In this document: piece after piece, positions 5,515 to 14,140 of the stretch
How positions within the stretch are numbered: the stretch's first letter is position 1
Layout of the letters: each line of letters starts with the position of its first letter
Origin: Mycobacterium sp.
GTDB lineage: Bacteria; Actinomycetota; Actinomycetes; Mycobacteriales; Mycobacteriaceae
Direction of reading: 5' to 3'
Assembly: GCA_025965815.1 (NCBI GenBank)
Contig: JAOPWF010000298.1
Location: 1 to 14,140 of the forward strand
Length of the DNA: 14,140 bases
Notes under the pieces: generated by a model
Told to the model about the DNA's origin: nothing
Databases searched by the model: none
Seen by the model: only the letters and a program-made list of their open reading frames with translations
Position numbers and translations under genes: made by a program

Positions 5515-7809
5515 CTATGGGGTACCGGCCTCGCTGATACCCAGGTTTTTGTGCAGTCGGGCAAGTGGTTTGGGTGCCCACCAGTTCATCCGGCCGAGGA
5601 CACGCATGAACGCCGGGACCAGCAGCATGCGCACCAGCGTGGCGTCCACCAGCACCGCAAGCGTCAGGCCAACGCCGAACATTCGCATGAATGACACGTG
5701 CGAGGCGATCATCGCGGCGAACGATATCGACATCATCAGTGCGGCCGCGGTGACGACGCGTCCGGTGCGAGCCAGGCCGAGCGCGACGCTTTCGTCGTTG
5801 TCGGCGTTGGATTTCGGCGATGTCAGCCAGTACTCGCGGATACGCGAGATCAGGAACACCTCATAGTCCATCGACATGCCGAATGCGATGCAGAACAACA
5901 GCACCGGCATGTTGGCCACCAGCGTGCCGGTGGCGGTGGTGCCGAAGGCACCGAGGTGCCCGTTCTGGAAGATCCACACCAGCGCCCCGAACGCGGCCGT
6001 CAGCGACAAGACGTTGAGCACCAGCGCCTTCAATGGCAGTACCACGCTGCCGGTCAGCAAGAACAGCAGCACTAATGTGATCGCGCCAATGACCGCGAGT
6101 ACCGTCGGCAGCCGCGAGCTGATCGCTTTCGCACTGTCGTGGTTCACCTGCGCCCTGCCGGTCATCTGCACGTTGTGGCCACCGGGACCGAGGACGGCGT
6201 GCAGTCGGTCCAGCTGCGTTTCCGACGCCGGCGAGAACAGTGGTGCGGTACTGCCCACGGTGAGAAACGCGCTTCCGTCTTTGATCGCCGCTGCAGCTGA
6301 GGGCGCTCCCAAAACACCATTGACGAACGTGCCGCCCGGCGACGACACCGACGACACGTCGGGAACCCGCGACAGTGCCGCGGCGTAGCCGTCGAGCTCG
6401 GCGACGGTCACCCCGTTCACATCCGGGACCACGACGGTCACGTTGGTCGCCGAGTTGACCGCGAAATCGGTGCGTAGGTCATCGCCGACCTGGCGTGCCG
6501 ACAGCGACGGTGGTAGCACGCGATCGTCGGGAAAGCCCCATTTGATGCCCACGAACGGCGTTCCCAGCAATAGGAGCAGGGTGATGATCGCCAGTCCGAC
6601 CGGAATCGCGCGGCGCATCGCGAACTTCGTTGAGCGATACCAGAACATCCGCTCGACCGGGCGAGGCGTCGGCTCTGGGCGACCCAGCAACCGCCGGCCT
6701 AGCCGCCGTACGTCCCACGAATCCAGACGATCCCCGACAAGCATGATCACCGCCGGCGTCACCACCAAAGCGGCAACCATCGCGAACACCACCGTCGCGA
6801 TCCCGGCGTAGGCGAACGACTTCAGGAAGTACATCGGGAAAAGCACCATCGCCACCATCGACAAGGCGACAGTGACCGCCGAAAACACCACCGTGCGGCC
6901 CGCTGTGGCCATTGTGCGGATCAGCGCTTCCTCCCGTCCGGCGCCGCTGGCCAGCTCGTCGCGGAACCGGCTGACGATCAGCAACGTGTAGTCGATGGCC
7001 AGCGCCAACCCCATCGCGACAGTCAGGTTCAGCGCGAAGATTGAGACGTCGGTGAAAAGGGTGACCGCTCGCAGCACGGCCATCGACCCCAAGATCGCCA
7101 AGCCGCCGACCGCCACCGGCAGCGCCGCCGCCAACACGCCGCCGAACACCCACACCAGCACCACGAAGCTGAGCGGGATCGCAATGGATTCCATCAGCAC
7201 CAGGTCTTTCTCGGTCTGGTGGGTGACTTGTACGTAGATCATCGCCTCGCCGCCGGCGCGCACGGTGACCCCGTCGCGGTCGTGTACCAGCTGGTGCGCA
7301 AGCGCATTGGCATGCTGCTGCGCGCCATTCTCGCCGCCGGCGATACCGATCACGATCAGACCGGTCTTGCCGTCTTTGCTGATGAGCCCCGCCGCGGTCG
7401 ACGGTGGCGCAGTCCACGCCGAAATGACCTGCGTCACATACGGAGATGCCTGCAATTGCGCCACTATGTCGGTGCCGACCGCACGCGCGGCGGTGCTCTG
7501 TGCCCCCGCGTCCGAGGTGATAGTGATGAACATTTGCATGTCGCCCCGAGCGAACTTGTCGGACAGCAGCCGGGCAGCCTGCGACGACTCCGATGTCGGA
7601 TCCTGGAACCCGCCAGCCGACAGGCTCTTGGCAACCGGGATGCCGAACACCGCTGTGGCGACCATGACCAGCAGTGCCACCCCGATGATGCGGCGCGGCG
7701 CGACGATGGCGAGCAGAGCGATGAGCTGCAACAGCCTCGTCAGTCTGACCCCACCTGCCCAACGTCGGATCGGTGCGGGCTTATCTTGGGCTAACTCGGT
7801 CGTGAACAT
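5515..7809 (-). CDS. MmpL-family RND lipid transporter
   Basis: This 764-residue inner-membrane protein has the MmpL/RND layout: one N-terminal helix (about 41-60), a first periplasmic domain (about 61-200) and a five-helix bundle (about 205-360). A basic cytosolic loop follows (365-400, Arg-rich), then helix 7 (about 401-420), a second periplasmic domain (421-565) and a final five-helix bundle (567-735). The paired Asp-Tyr residues that relay protons in MmpL3 are present in both bundles: AIDYTLLIVSRFRDE (D273-Y274) and SMDYEVFLISRIREY (D648-Y649). It ends about 30 residues after the last helix and lacks the long cytosolic tail of MmpL3 or MmpL11. ATG 7809 is the first start after an in-frame TAA; its ribosome site (AAAGG, 11 bases away) is weak, so coupling to the upstream pks is likely. 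Position between pks and accD suggests that it exports the pks product. A specific MmpL number cannot be given. Confidence 0.93.
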   Translation of the reverse strand: MFTTELAQDKPAPIRRWAGGVRLTRLLQLIALLAIVAPRRIIGVALLVMVATAVFGIPVAKSLSAGGFQDPTSESSQAARLLSDKFARGDMQMFITITSDAGAQSTAARAVGTDIVAQLQASPYVTQVISAWTAPPSTAAGLISKDGKTGLIVIGIAGGENGAQQHANALAHQLVHDRDGVTVRAGGEAMIYVQVTHQTEKDLVLMESIAIPLSFVVLVWVFGGVLAAALPVAVGGLAILGSMAVLRAVTLFTDVSIFALNLTVAMGLALAIDYTLLIVSRFRDELASGAGREEALIRTMATAGRTVVFSAVTVALSMVAMVLFPMYFLKSFAYAGIATVVFAMVAALVVTPAVIMLVGDRLDSWDVRRLGRRLLGRPEPTPRPVERMFWYRSTKFAMRRAIPVGLAIITLLLLLGTPFVGIKWGFPDDRVLPPSLSARQVGDDLRTDFAVNSATNVTVVVPDVNGVTVAELDGYAAALSRVPDVSSVSSPGGTFVNGVLGAPSAAAAIKDGSAFLTVGSTAPLFSPASETQLDRLHAVLGPGGHNVQMTGRAQVNHDSAKAISSRLPTVLAVIGAITLVLLFLLTGSVVLPLKALVLNVLSLTAAFGALVWIFQNGHLGAFGTTATGTLVANMPVLLFCIAFGMSMDYEVFLISRIREYWLTSPKSNADNDESVALGLARTGRVVTAAALMMSISFAAMIASHVSFMRMFGVGLTLAVLVDATLVRMLLVPAFMRVLGRMNWWAPKPLARLHKNLGISEAGTP

Positions 7810-7848
7810 GGACGATTATGCCTTTCTTTCTGCTGAGGGTTGATGGGC

Positions 7849-10800
7849 CTACGCGGCGAGTTCGGCTGGCGCCACGCCTGCCATGTCGGCCAGGCCCCTG
7901 AGGACGGTCTGGGCGAGCTGTTCGATTGACGGACCCATTGCCAGGTCCATCGCGGAAAGCCGCAACCCCAAGGCCTTTTCGACTCCGGCCACGATCTCGA
8001 GTCCCATGATCGAATCCATCCCGACCTCATGCAGCGGCTGCGAGAGCGCCAAACTCGGCTCTTCCATCTGCATCACGCCCGTCACGATCTTGACGAGCAA
8101 GGCCTGAACGTGTTCGCGGCGGGCCTCGTCGCTGAGGCGCTCGAAGAGCTCGATCACCTGGGCGTTGGCGGCGCCGGTGGTAGCGCCTTCGGCCTCGACG
8201 AGCAGCGAAATTCGCCGGTCGCCGGCCATCGGGCCGAGAGAGGCGGCGAATCGCGACCAGTCGGCCTCCACCACGGTGAGGCTTTCGAGATCCCGGAAAA
8301 TCACCTCGCGCAGGGCCATTAGCGCGTCGTCGATGCTGAGCGCGTTGATCCCCATTTGCTCGAGGTATCTGGCGGTGTTGGCGTCCCTCGCCACGATGCC
8401 CGTCTCGCCCAGAACACCCCACTGGATCACCGAGGCGGGTAGGCCGCGGTGACGACGAAGCTTGCCCAGAGCATCGAGCACGGAGTTGGCGGCGACATAG
8501 TTACCCTGTGCGCGAGTCCCGAACAACGACGAGATCGATGAGTACATCACGAAGAAGTCGAGGTTGCCAGTGAGCGTGTGCAGGTTCCAGGCGCCCAGCG
8601 CCTTGGGCCCCAGGACGCGATCGAGCGATTCGCGGTCCAGGTCCGCCAGCTTTCGGTCATCGAGCACAGTTGCGCTGTGGACGATCCCTCGCAAGGGCGG
8701 CATCGTGGAGGCGATATCGTCGAGGACTGCTGCGATCTCGGCTCGGCTCGCCACGTCTGCCGCGAAGGCCCGAACCGTCACGCCGCGTGCTTCCAAGTGC
8801 CGGATCGCCTCGCGTGCTTCGGATGCCGACGCGCCTCGACGGCTCACCAGGGCAAGGTGTCGGGCCCCTTCGTCGGCAAGCCACTTCGCGGTCTCCAAAC
8901 CGAAGCCGCCCAAGCCCCCGGTCACCAGATAGCTCGCGTCCGGGCGGATTCGTCGCGGTGCGTGCACTCGCAGCTGCAGCTCCGGATCGCGCATGGCGAC
9001 ACAGACCTTGCCGATGTGCTTGGACCTAGCCATCAGCCTGAACGCTTCATCGATGCGGCTGGCGGGGAAGAGTGTCACCGGGATGCCGTTGACTTTCTTC
9101 TCATCCATCAGCGCGAGCACGTCGGTGATGATGCTGGCCGTGTATTCCGGCCGGCTCGCTATCAGGCGGTCGACGTCCAGCGACGCATAGAGGAGGTTCT
9201 CGTTGAACGGGCGCAGACCCAGCGGCGCGTCCTGCTCGAAACTCATCTTTCCGATCTCGATGAATCGTCCGAACGGCGCGACGCACGCCAGACTCTTCGT
9301 CATCAACTCCCCGGGTGAGAAGTTGAGGACGACGTCCACGCCACGACCTTCGGTCCAGGCCATCACGTCGTCGGCGAACCACACCTCACGTGAAGTGGTC
9401 ACCCTAGTGATCCCGAGGGAGCGCAAGTGGTCTCGCTTCTCGGAGGAACCCGCGGTCCCGATCACCTCTGCGCCGATCCACTTCGCCAGCTCGATTGCCG
9501 CGAGCCCGACGCCGCCCGTAGCGCCGTGCACGAGCACCGTCTCGCCCTTTTGCAACCGGGCGATCTTTACCAGGCCTTGATAAGCGGTAATGAAAGCGAC
9601 CATGCCTGTGCTCGCCTCCAGGGAGACCGAGTCCGGCAAGGGGAAAACGCGTTGCTGCGAGGTAATCACGTGCGACGTGAACGCGTCGGTGCCGAGGGCG
9701 TAGACGCGGGCGCCGACCAGCAGGGCCGTGACCGCACTGCCGACACGGGAGATTCGACCCGCAACCTCCATCCCGATCCCGCTTCCCGAATACGTGTCCT
9801 TCGTGATCTTGTCGGAGATAAGCCCCATCGCCTTGAGGACGTCCTTGTAGTTGAGCGGAACGAAGTCGACCTCGATCTCCACCTCGTCAGCGCCCAGGGC
9901 GCCTCTTTCGCAGGACGCGAACGCCATGCTGTCCAAGGTCCCTGTGGCCCCGAGTTCCAGCGCGTAGACGGTCCCGGGTGACACTGGGACGGTCCGCATC
10001 TCCTCCGGCTGCACTTCGTCAGCGCCGGCCACGCGATCGATCCGTGCGCAGAAGAGCTCTCCCCGACGCAGCGCGATCTCCTGCTCTGCGCCCACCCCAC
10101 TGAGAACTTGCAGCAGTTCGTCGGTTTGCGCGAACGGCTCGTCGATGTCTACGAGCGTGACCCCGAGATCGGGGCGCTCGGAGATGACTGTCCGGGACAG
10201 CCCGAGCAGGACGGCGCGATCGATCGCCGGTTCATGCGAGTCTCCCTCAAGCACCTCCTGGCGTAGGGTGATGATGAAATATCGGGCCACCTTGCCCGGC
10301 GGCAGCGATCGCAGCGTGTTCAAGAGTCGATCGGCGGCCGCCGCACCGTATTCGACGGGCGATGACGAGGTGTTCGGTTCGGCCGCCCAGCGCAGATCGA
10401 CCAGCGAAACGGGTTCGGGCCGCTCCAACAGCTCGTCGAGGAGCGGCTGGATGTCGCTGTCGCGCTGGACCAGGTAAGACGCTGCTGCGGACGGGGTCGC
10501 TTCGAGCGGGACCCACTTGCGCGTGTAGAGACGGCGCTGCTGCTGATCATGCCGTGGAATCCTCGGCAGGAGCCGGCAGGTGAACCCGAAGATCCGCGCG
10601 ATCACCGTACCGTCTTCCGCCATGAGCGTGATGTCCCCGGTAACCCCGTCGGAGTCGGCCCGAACGATCCGACCGTGGCTGTAGGCGACCGGCGAGGATC
10701 CACCCACGAAGTGAATTCGATCTATTGCCACCGGAATCAGATCCCCACGCGGTCCCTCGTCCACCGATGCGATCAGGCTGTGGAAAGCGCCATCGAGCAA

Positions 10801-13800
10801 CACCGGGTGCAGGTGGTATCCCTGTGCGTCCACACCCTCAGGCAGAGCCAGGCCGGCAAGGACTTCACCCGTGGTCCGGCGCAGCGAGCGGACAGCCTGA
10901 AACTTCGGGCCGTAGCGTAGGCCTCGCTTGGCGAGTGAGTCGTACAGCGCATCCGGTGAAGCCTCGTTGGTCAGCCGTTGCCGCAGCGCCTCGATGTCAA
11001 CCTGCTCCGGAACGCGCCCGGCAGAGAACACCTTCGCCCGCGCGCAAAGCACCGGGTCGGTGCCCTCGCCTTCGTTATGAATCGAAAGCACCGAAGAGTC
11101 GGGTGAGATCGTCACGGCCACCCGGGCGGGGGCCTCCGCCTTCAGTGGCAGCGCAACCTTGAATTCGAGCTCCTCGATGGAGCAGGATGCGTTCTGCGTC
11201 AGCGCTTCTCGCGCCGCGAGTGCGAGCTCGACGTAACCCGCGCCGGGGAAGAGCACGGCCCCGGCTACATGGTGATCTTCGAGGAAGGGCAGGCACGCGA
11301 ACGATAGGTCCGAGATGAAGCGGCGCGGTGAGCCCGATTCGACCTCGAAGATCATCGGGTGTCGTTCATGCGCCACGCGGCTCCGAGTCGCGCGATCGCT
11401 CTCCTCCCAGAGACTGGCCTGCTGCCATGGATACCTGGGCACCGGGGTGTAGGCGCCGGGACCGAAGAATGTCTCCCAGTCGATCGCGGCGCCAGCGGCA
11501 TAGAGAGACCGCAGGGCCGCGTGCATCGTCGCGCGCTCTGGGGCGCCCTTCGTCAGGGACGTGATCCCGACGGCTTTGGCGCCGACTTCGCCGACCACGT
11601 CGCGGATCGATGTCGCGAGCACCGAATGCGGCCCGACCTCTAGGAAGATGCGATGACCGTCGGAAATCGCCGTCTTCAACGCGTCGGCGAACAGCACGGT
11701 GTCGCGGACGTTGTGCCACCAGTACGACGCGTCGTGGCGATCATGTTCCATCCGCGCCCCGGTGACCGTCGAGTACACGTCGAGCTCGGGTCGCGGGGTC
11801 TGTAGCGGCATGAGCGCGGCGAGCAACTCGTCGCGGATGTCCGTCATGACGGGGCTGTGGTAGGGCACCTCGACCTGCAGGAAGCGGTTGAACTTCCCGG
11901 CCGCGGTGAGTTCGGCGGCGATTGTCTCCAATGCTGCCGTGTTCCCGGCGAGCGTGAGCGAGATGGCGCTGTTGACCGCTGCGACTGACACCTGGTGCCC
12001 GAACCGCTCGGTGCACGTCGCCGCTTCTTCCGCGGTTAGTCCGACGGCGAGCATCTTGCCTCGACCCGCGAGCTGTGCCTGTAGCCGGCTTCGATGGTGA
12101 GCGACAAGCATGGTGTCGCGCAGGCTCAGCGCATTCGACGCGTACGCCGCCCCGAGCTCACCGACGCTGTGGCCCAGCACGCCGTCAGGGTGGACACCCC
12201 ACGAACGCCACAGCCGGGTCAGCGCGATCTGCAAGACGGCATTGGCTGGCTGAGCAACTTCGGTCCGGGCCATCCCGGACGCGGACTCTTCGGCGAGGAG
12301 CTCGTCGAGGATCGAACGACCGCTGAACTCGCGGAAGGCTTCGTCGCACTCCTCGACTGCTTCGCGGAAGGTTTTTTCCGTCTCGAAGAGCTGGCGGCCC
12401 ATCGCCCACCACTGCGGCCCCATGCCAGTGTAGACGAACAGCAGCCTGGGAGCTTCGAGCGTCGGTTCAACCGCGCCAGCCTCTTCCAGGGAAAAATTCT
12501 GCAGCGAATCGATCAACGACAAGCGGTCCGCCGCCGGGAACGCTGTACGGAGTCGGTGGTGGCTGCGGTGAATGGCCGCGCTTCTGCAGTAGTCGGCTAA
12601 GTCGACGTCGGGGCGCAAGAGCGCTGTCGCATGCTTCGCGGCGAGCTCATGCAGTGCCCCGGGGCTACGGGCGCTGACGGGCAGGAGGGCCTCCGTCGCC
12701 GTTTCGACGTGGGCGGCGGCAGCGTCGGACACCTCGTCCGTGCTTTTGGCGACATCCTCCGGTGGCTCCGCGAGGACCACGTGGGCGTTTGTCCCTCCGT
12801 AACCGAACGAATTGACGCCGGCGACCCTACGTCCTTTCAACCGTGGCAGCGTCTGGGTTTCCGTCGGGATTGTCAGGTTGAGCGCATCGAGGTCGATCGC
12901 GGGGTTTACCGCCGTCAGATGAAGGTGCGGGGGGACCATGCCGTGTTTCAGGCAGAGTGCCGCCTTGATAACGCCCGCCGCACCCGCGGCGGCCTCCAGA
13001 TGTCCGACATTGGTCTTGATCGAACCGATGCGGCACGGCCCGTCGATACGCCCGGCGCCCACTACCGTCCCGATCGCCCGCGCTTCGATCGGATCACCGA
13101 CCGGAGTTCCGGTGCCGTGGGCCTCGACGTAGGTCACCTCCGATGGCGTGACCCCGGCTTGTTGGTACGCGGTCCGCATCACCTCGATCTGCGCGTCACC
13201 GTTGGGCACCGTGATTCCATTGGTCCGCCCGTCTTGGTTGGCCGCCGTGCCCAGGACGACCGCGTGCACTGTGTTCCCGTCGCGCCGGGCGGCCGAAAGG
13301 GGCTTCAGCAACAGCACGGCCGCGCCCTCCGCCCGCACGTAGCCGTCGGCGTTCTCGCTGAAGGCCTGGCACAGACCTTTCCGGGAGAGGAAGCGGCCCT
13401 TCGCCATCGTGATCTGGGTCCCCGGTGACAGCAGAACGTTAACCCCACCCGCAAGGGCGGCGTCGCTCTCGTTTGCCCAGATGCTTTGGCAGGCTTGGTG
13501 GAGCGCGACGAGCGACGACGAGCACGCCGTGTCCAGCGAGATACTCGGCCCCCTCAGATCAAACACGTACGAGAGCCGATTGGACAGCATCGTGAGCGTG
13601 CCGGCCGTCGGGGAGTGTGTCGTAATGCGGTCCCGCTCTCTGGGGTCTGCGCTGTTTGTCAGGTGGTCCATCATGAAGCCACCGATGAAGACACCGGTTC
13701 GCGCTCCGGCGTGCTGGCTCGCGGGCTCACCGGCGTCTTCGAACGCCTCCCAGGCGCATTGCAGCAGTAGGCGCTGCTGCGGGTCCAGGATCGCCGCCTC

Positions 13801-14088
13801 GCGTGGCGGGATCGCGAAGAACGCGTGGTCGAATGCCTTCGGGTCCTCAGCCAGCATTCCCGCCTTCTGCACGTAGCTCTTGCCTGGCGCCCGGCCGCTC
13901 GGGTCGAGGAATTTCTGCGGATCCCAACGGCTGCCAGGGATATCGACGACGCAGTCGCGGCCGTCGAGGAGCGCGTTCCATAGCCCGTCGGGATCGGTGA
14001 TACCGCCAGGCAACCGGCATCCGATGCCAACGATCGCGATCGGTTCTCGCTTTTGCGGTTGGGTGGGCAGTGCTTGGAGCGAAACCAC
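7849..14088 (-). CDS. Fully reducing iterative type I polyketide synthase (KS-AT-DH-ER-KR-ACP)
   Basis: This 2079-residue single-module synthase is numbered from GTG 14088. KS (about 17-442): Cys189 in DTACSSS, His324 in EAHGTGT, His363 in NVGHLEA. AT (about 549-877): opens TGMGPQWWAMG, Ser641 in GHSVGE, RTEVAQ (608-613), VPYHS (741-745). DH (about 910-1177): His939 in HHVAGAVLFP, Asp1099 in LLDGAFH. A linker (about 1178-1380) precedes ER: LNYKD (1412-1416), HGATGGVG (1521-1528). KR: TGGLGGFG (1723-1730), Ser1851, Tyr1864, Asn1868, and an LDD motif (1809-1811) of B-type KRs. ACP: Ser2026 in GMDSIMG. No catalytic residue appears lost, and there is no methyltransferase or thioesterase. This is the domain order of mycocerosic acid synthase, but the AT motifs differ from methylmalonyl types. 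It should build a saturated acyl chain iteratively on the ACP. GTG 14127 (13 residues longer) is also open, and the frame stays open to the window edge, but only 14088 has a ribosome site. Confidence 0.93.
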   Translation of the reverse strand: MVSLQALPTQPQKREPIAIVGIGCRLPGGITDPDGLWNALLDGRDCVVDIPGSRWDPQKFLDPSGRAPGKSYVQKAGMLAEDPKAFDHAFFAIPPREAAILDPQQRLLLQCAWEAFEDAGEPASQHAGARTGVFIGGFMMDHLTNSADPRERDRITTHSPTAGTLTMLSNRLSYVFDLRGPSISLDTACSSSLVALHQACQSIWANESDAALAGGVNVLLSPGTQITMAKGRFLSRKGLCQAFSENADGYVRAEGAAVLLLKPLSAARRDGNTVHAVVLGTAANQDGRTNGITVPNGDAQIEVMRTAYQQAGVTPSEVTYVEAHGTGTPVGDPIEARAIGTVVGAGRIDGPCRIGSIKTNVGHLEAAAGAAGVIKAALCLKHGMVPPHLHLTAVNPAIDLDALNLTIPTETQTLPRLKGRRVAGVNSFGYGGTNAHVVLAEPPEDVAKSTDEVSDAAAAHVETATEALLPVSARSPGALHELAAKHATALLRPDVDLADYCRSAAIHRSHHRLRTAFPAADRLSLIDSLQNFSLEEAGAVEPTLEAPRLLFVYTGMGPQWWAMGRQLFETEKTFREAVEECDEAFREFSGRSILDELLAEESASGMARTEVAQPANAVLQIALTRLWRSWGVHPDGVLGHSVGELGAAYASNALSLRDTMLVAHHRSRLQAQLAGRGKMLAVGLTAEEAATCTERFGHQVSVAAVNSAISLTLAGNTAALETIAAELTAAGKFNRFLQVEVPYHSPVMTDIRDELLAALMPLQTPRPELDVYSTVTGARMEHDRHDASYWWHNVRDTVLFADALKTAISDGHRIFLEVGPHSVLATSIRDVVGEVGAKAVGITSLTKGAPERATMHAALRSLYAAGAAIDWETFFGPGAYTPVPRYPWQQASLWEESDRATRSRVAHERHPMIFEVESGSPRRFISDLSFACLPFLEDHHVAGAVLFPGAGYVELALAAREALTQNASCSIEELEFKVALPLKAEAPARVAVTISPDSSVLSIHNEGEGTDPVLCARAKVFSAGRVPEQVDIEALRQRLTNEASPDALYDSLAKRGLRYGPKFQAVRSLRRTTGEVLAGLALPEGVDAQGYHLHPVLLDGAFHSLIASVDEGPRGDLIPVAIDRIHFVGGSSPVAYSHGRIVRADSDGVTGDITLMAEDGTVIARIFGFTCRLLPRIPRHDQQQRRLYTRKWVPLEATPSAAASYLVQRDSDIQPLLDELLERPEPVSLVDLRWAAEPNTSSSPVEYGAAAADRLLNTLRSLPPGKVARYFIITLRQEVLEGDSHEPAIDRAVLLGLSRTVISERPDLGVTLVDIDEPFAQTDELLQVLSGVGAEQEIALRRGELFCARIDRVAGADEVQPEEMRTVPVSPGTVYALELGATGTLDSMAFASCERGALGADEVEIEVDFVPLNYKDVLKAMGLISDKITKDTYSGSGIGMEVAGRISRVGSAVTALLVGARVYALGTDAFTSHVITSQQRVFPLPDSVSLEASTGMVAFITAYQGLVKIARLQKGETVLVHGATGGVGLAAIELAKWIGAEVIGTAGSSEKRDHLRSLGITRVTTSREVWFADDVMAWTEGRGVDVVLNFSPGELMTKSLACVAPFGRFIEIGKMSFEQDAPLGLRPFNENLLYASLDVDRLIASRPEYTASIITDVLALMDEKKVNGIPVTLFPASRIDEAFRLMARSKHIGKVCVAMRDPELQLRVHAPRRIRPDASYLVTGGLGGFGLETAKWLADEGARHLALVSRRGASASEAREAIRHLEARGVTVRAFAADVASRAEIAAVLDDIASTMPPLRGIVHSATVLDDRKLADLDRESLDRVLGPKALGAWNLHTLTGNLDFFVMYSSISSLFGTRAQGNYVAANSVLDALGKLRRHRGLPASVIQWGVLGETGIVARDANTARYLEQMGINALSIDDALMALREVIFRDLESLTVVEADWSRFAASLGPMAGDRRISLLVEAEGATTGAANAQVIELFERLSDEARREHVQALLVKIVTGVMQMEEPSLALSQPLHEVGMDSIMGLEIVAGVEKALGLRLSAMDLAMGPSIEQLAQTVLRGLADMAGVAPAELAA

Positions 14089-14092
14089 GGTT

Positions 14093-14099
14093 CCCCCTT
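14093..14099 (-). promoter_or_regulatory. Ribosome binding site supporting the 14088 pks start
   Basis: AAGGGGG on the minus strand lies four bases before GTG 14088. The alternative GTG at 14127 is preceded by ATCGTCACTGCCT, with no purine-rich site in the 13 visible bases. No promoter can be judged because the window ends there. Confidence 0.5.
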
Positions 14100-14140
14100 G
14101 CTTTTCGGTGGTACGGACCTTGGACACAGGCAGTGACGAT

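Noticed and set aside
6479..7762. Minus-strand open frame of 427 codons overlapping mmpL in another frame
   Set aside because: It is rich in Arg, Gly and His with no domain, and is the expected +1 shadow of the GC-rich mmpL, whose own frame carries all family motifs.
8578..9318. Plus-strand open frame of 246 codons inside the pks
   Set aside because: It is antisense to the intact ER/KR region, with no ribosome site or recognisable family.
12631..13428. Plus-strand open frame of 265 codons inside the pks
   Set aside because: It is antisense to the intact KS region, whose catalytic motifs are all in the minus frame.
1..14140. CRISPR array, rRNA genes, complete tRNA genes
   Set aside because: No regularly spaced repeats of CRISPR length, no rRNA-like sequence, and the only tRNA signal is the 3' fragment at 551-600.

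Overview
The window looks like an actinomycete chromosome, most probably a mycobacterium. Coding DNA is GC-rich with G or C at most third codon positions. The four intact genes belong to families that cluster in mycobacterial lipid loci: a one-protein polyketide synthase, an MmpL/RND-type lipid exporter, and the AccD and AccE subunits of an actinobacterial acyl-CoA carboxylase. The species cannot be told from the sequence.

Layout. (1) Bases 1-740 are the scar of a tRNA-integrating element. A 3' fragment of a tRNA-Lys(TTT) gene lies on the minus strand (551-600). It is flanked on both sides by closely similar 11-bp-period direct repeats. Left of it is a small membrane-protein gene stopped by an in-frame TAG (54-311). 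(2) Bases 738-1810 carry decayed minus-strand genes: a membrane protein broken by two frameshifts and a C-terminal gene fragment. (3) Bases 1811-2651 are an IS6-family insertion sequence with perfect 15-bp inverted ends. Its transposase is broken by a one-base frameshift. No target duplication is seen and the two flanks belong to unrelated genes, so this looks like a deletion or rearrangement junction. (4) Bases 2652-3260 on the plus strand hold a truncated gene end followed by a flavin monooxygenase relic with several frame changes. (5) Bases 3502-14088 are an intact minus-strand block in the order pks - mmpL - accD - accE, with gaps of 39, 54 and 9 bases, so probably one operon read from beyond the right edge.

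How the genes work together (inference). AccD-AccE, with a biotinylated alpha subunit encoded elsewhere, would make a carboxylated extender unit. The synthase (KS-AT-DH-ER-KR-ACP, no thioesterase) would build a fully reduced acyl chain iteratively, and the MmpL protein would export the resulting lipid. Two sequence cues, malonyl-type motifs in the AT and an Ile at the AccD acyl-specificity position, point to malonyl-CoA and an unbranched chain, unlike the methyl-branched lipids of the classical mycobacterial MAS-type synthases. The left 3.3 kb is mostly degraded mobile DNA, in clear contrast to the intact lipid operon.
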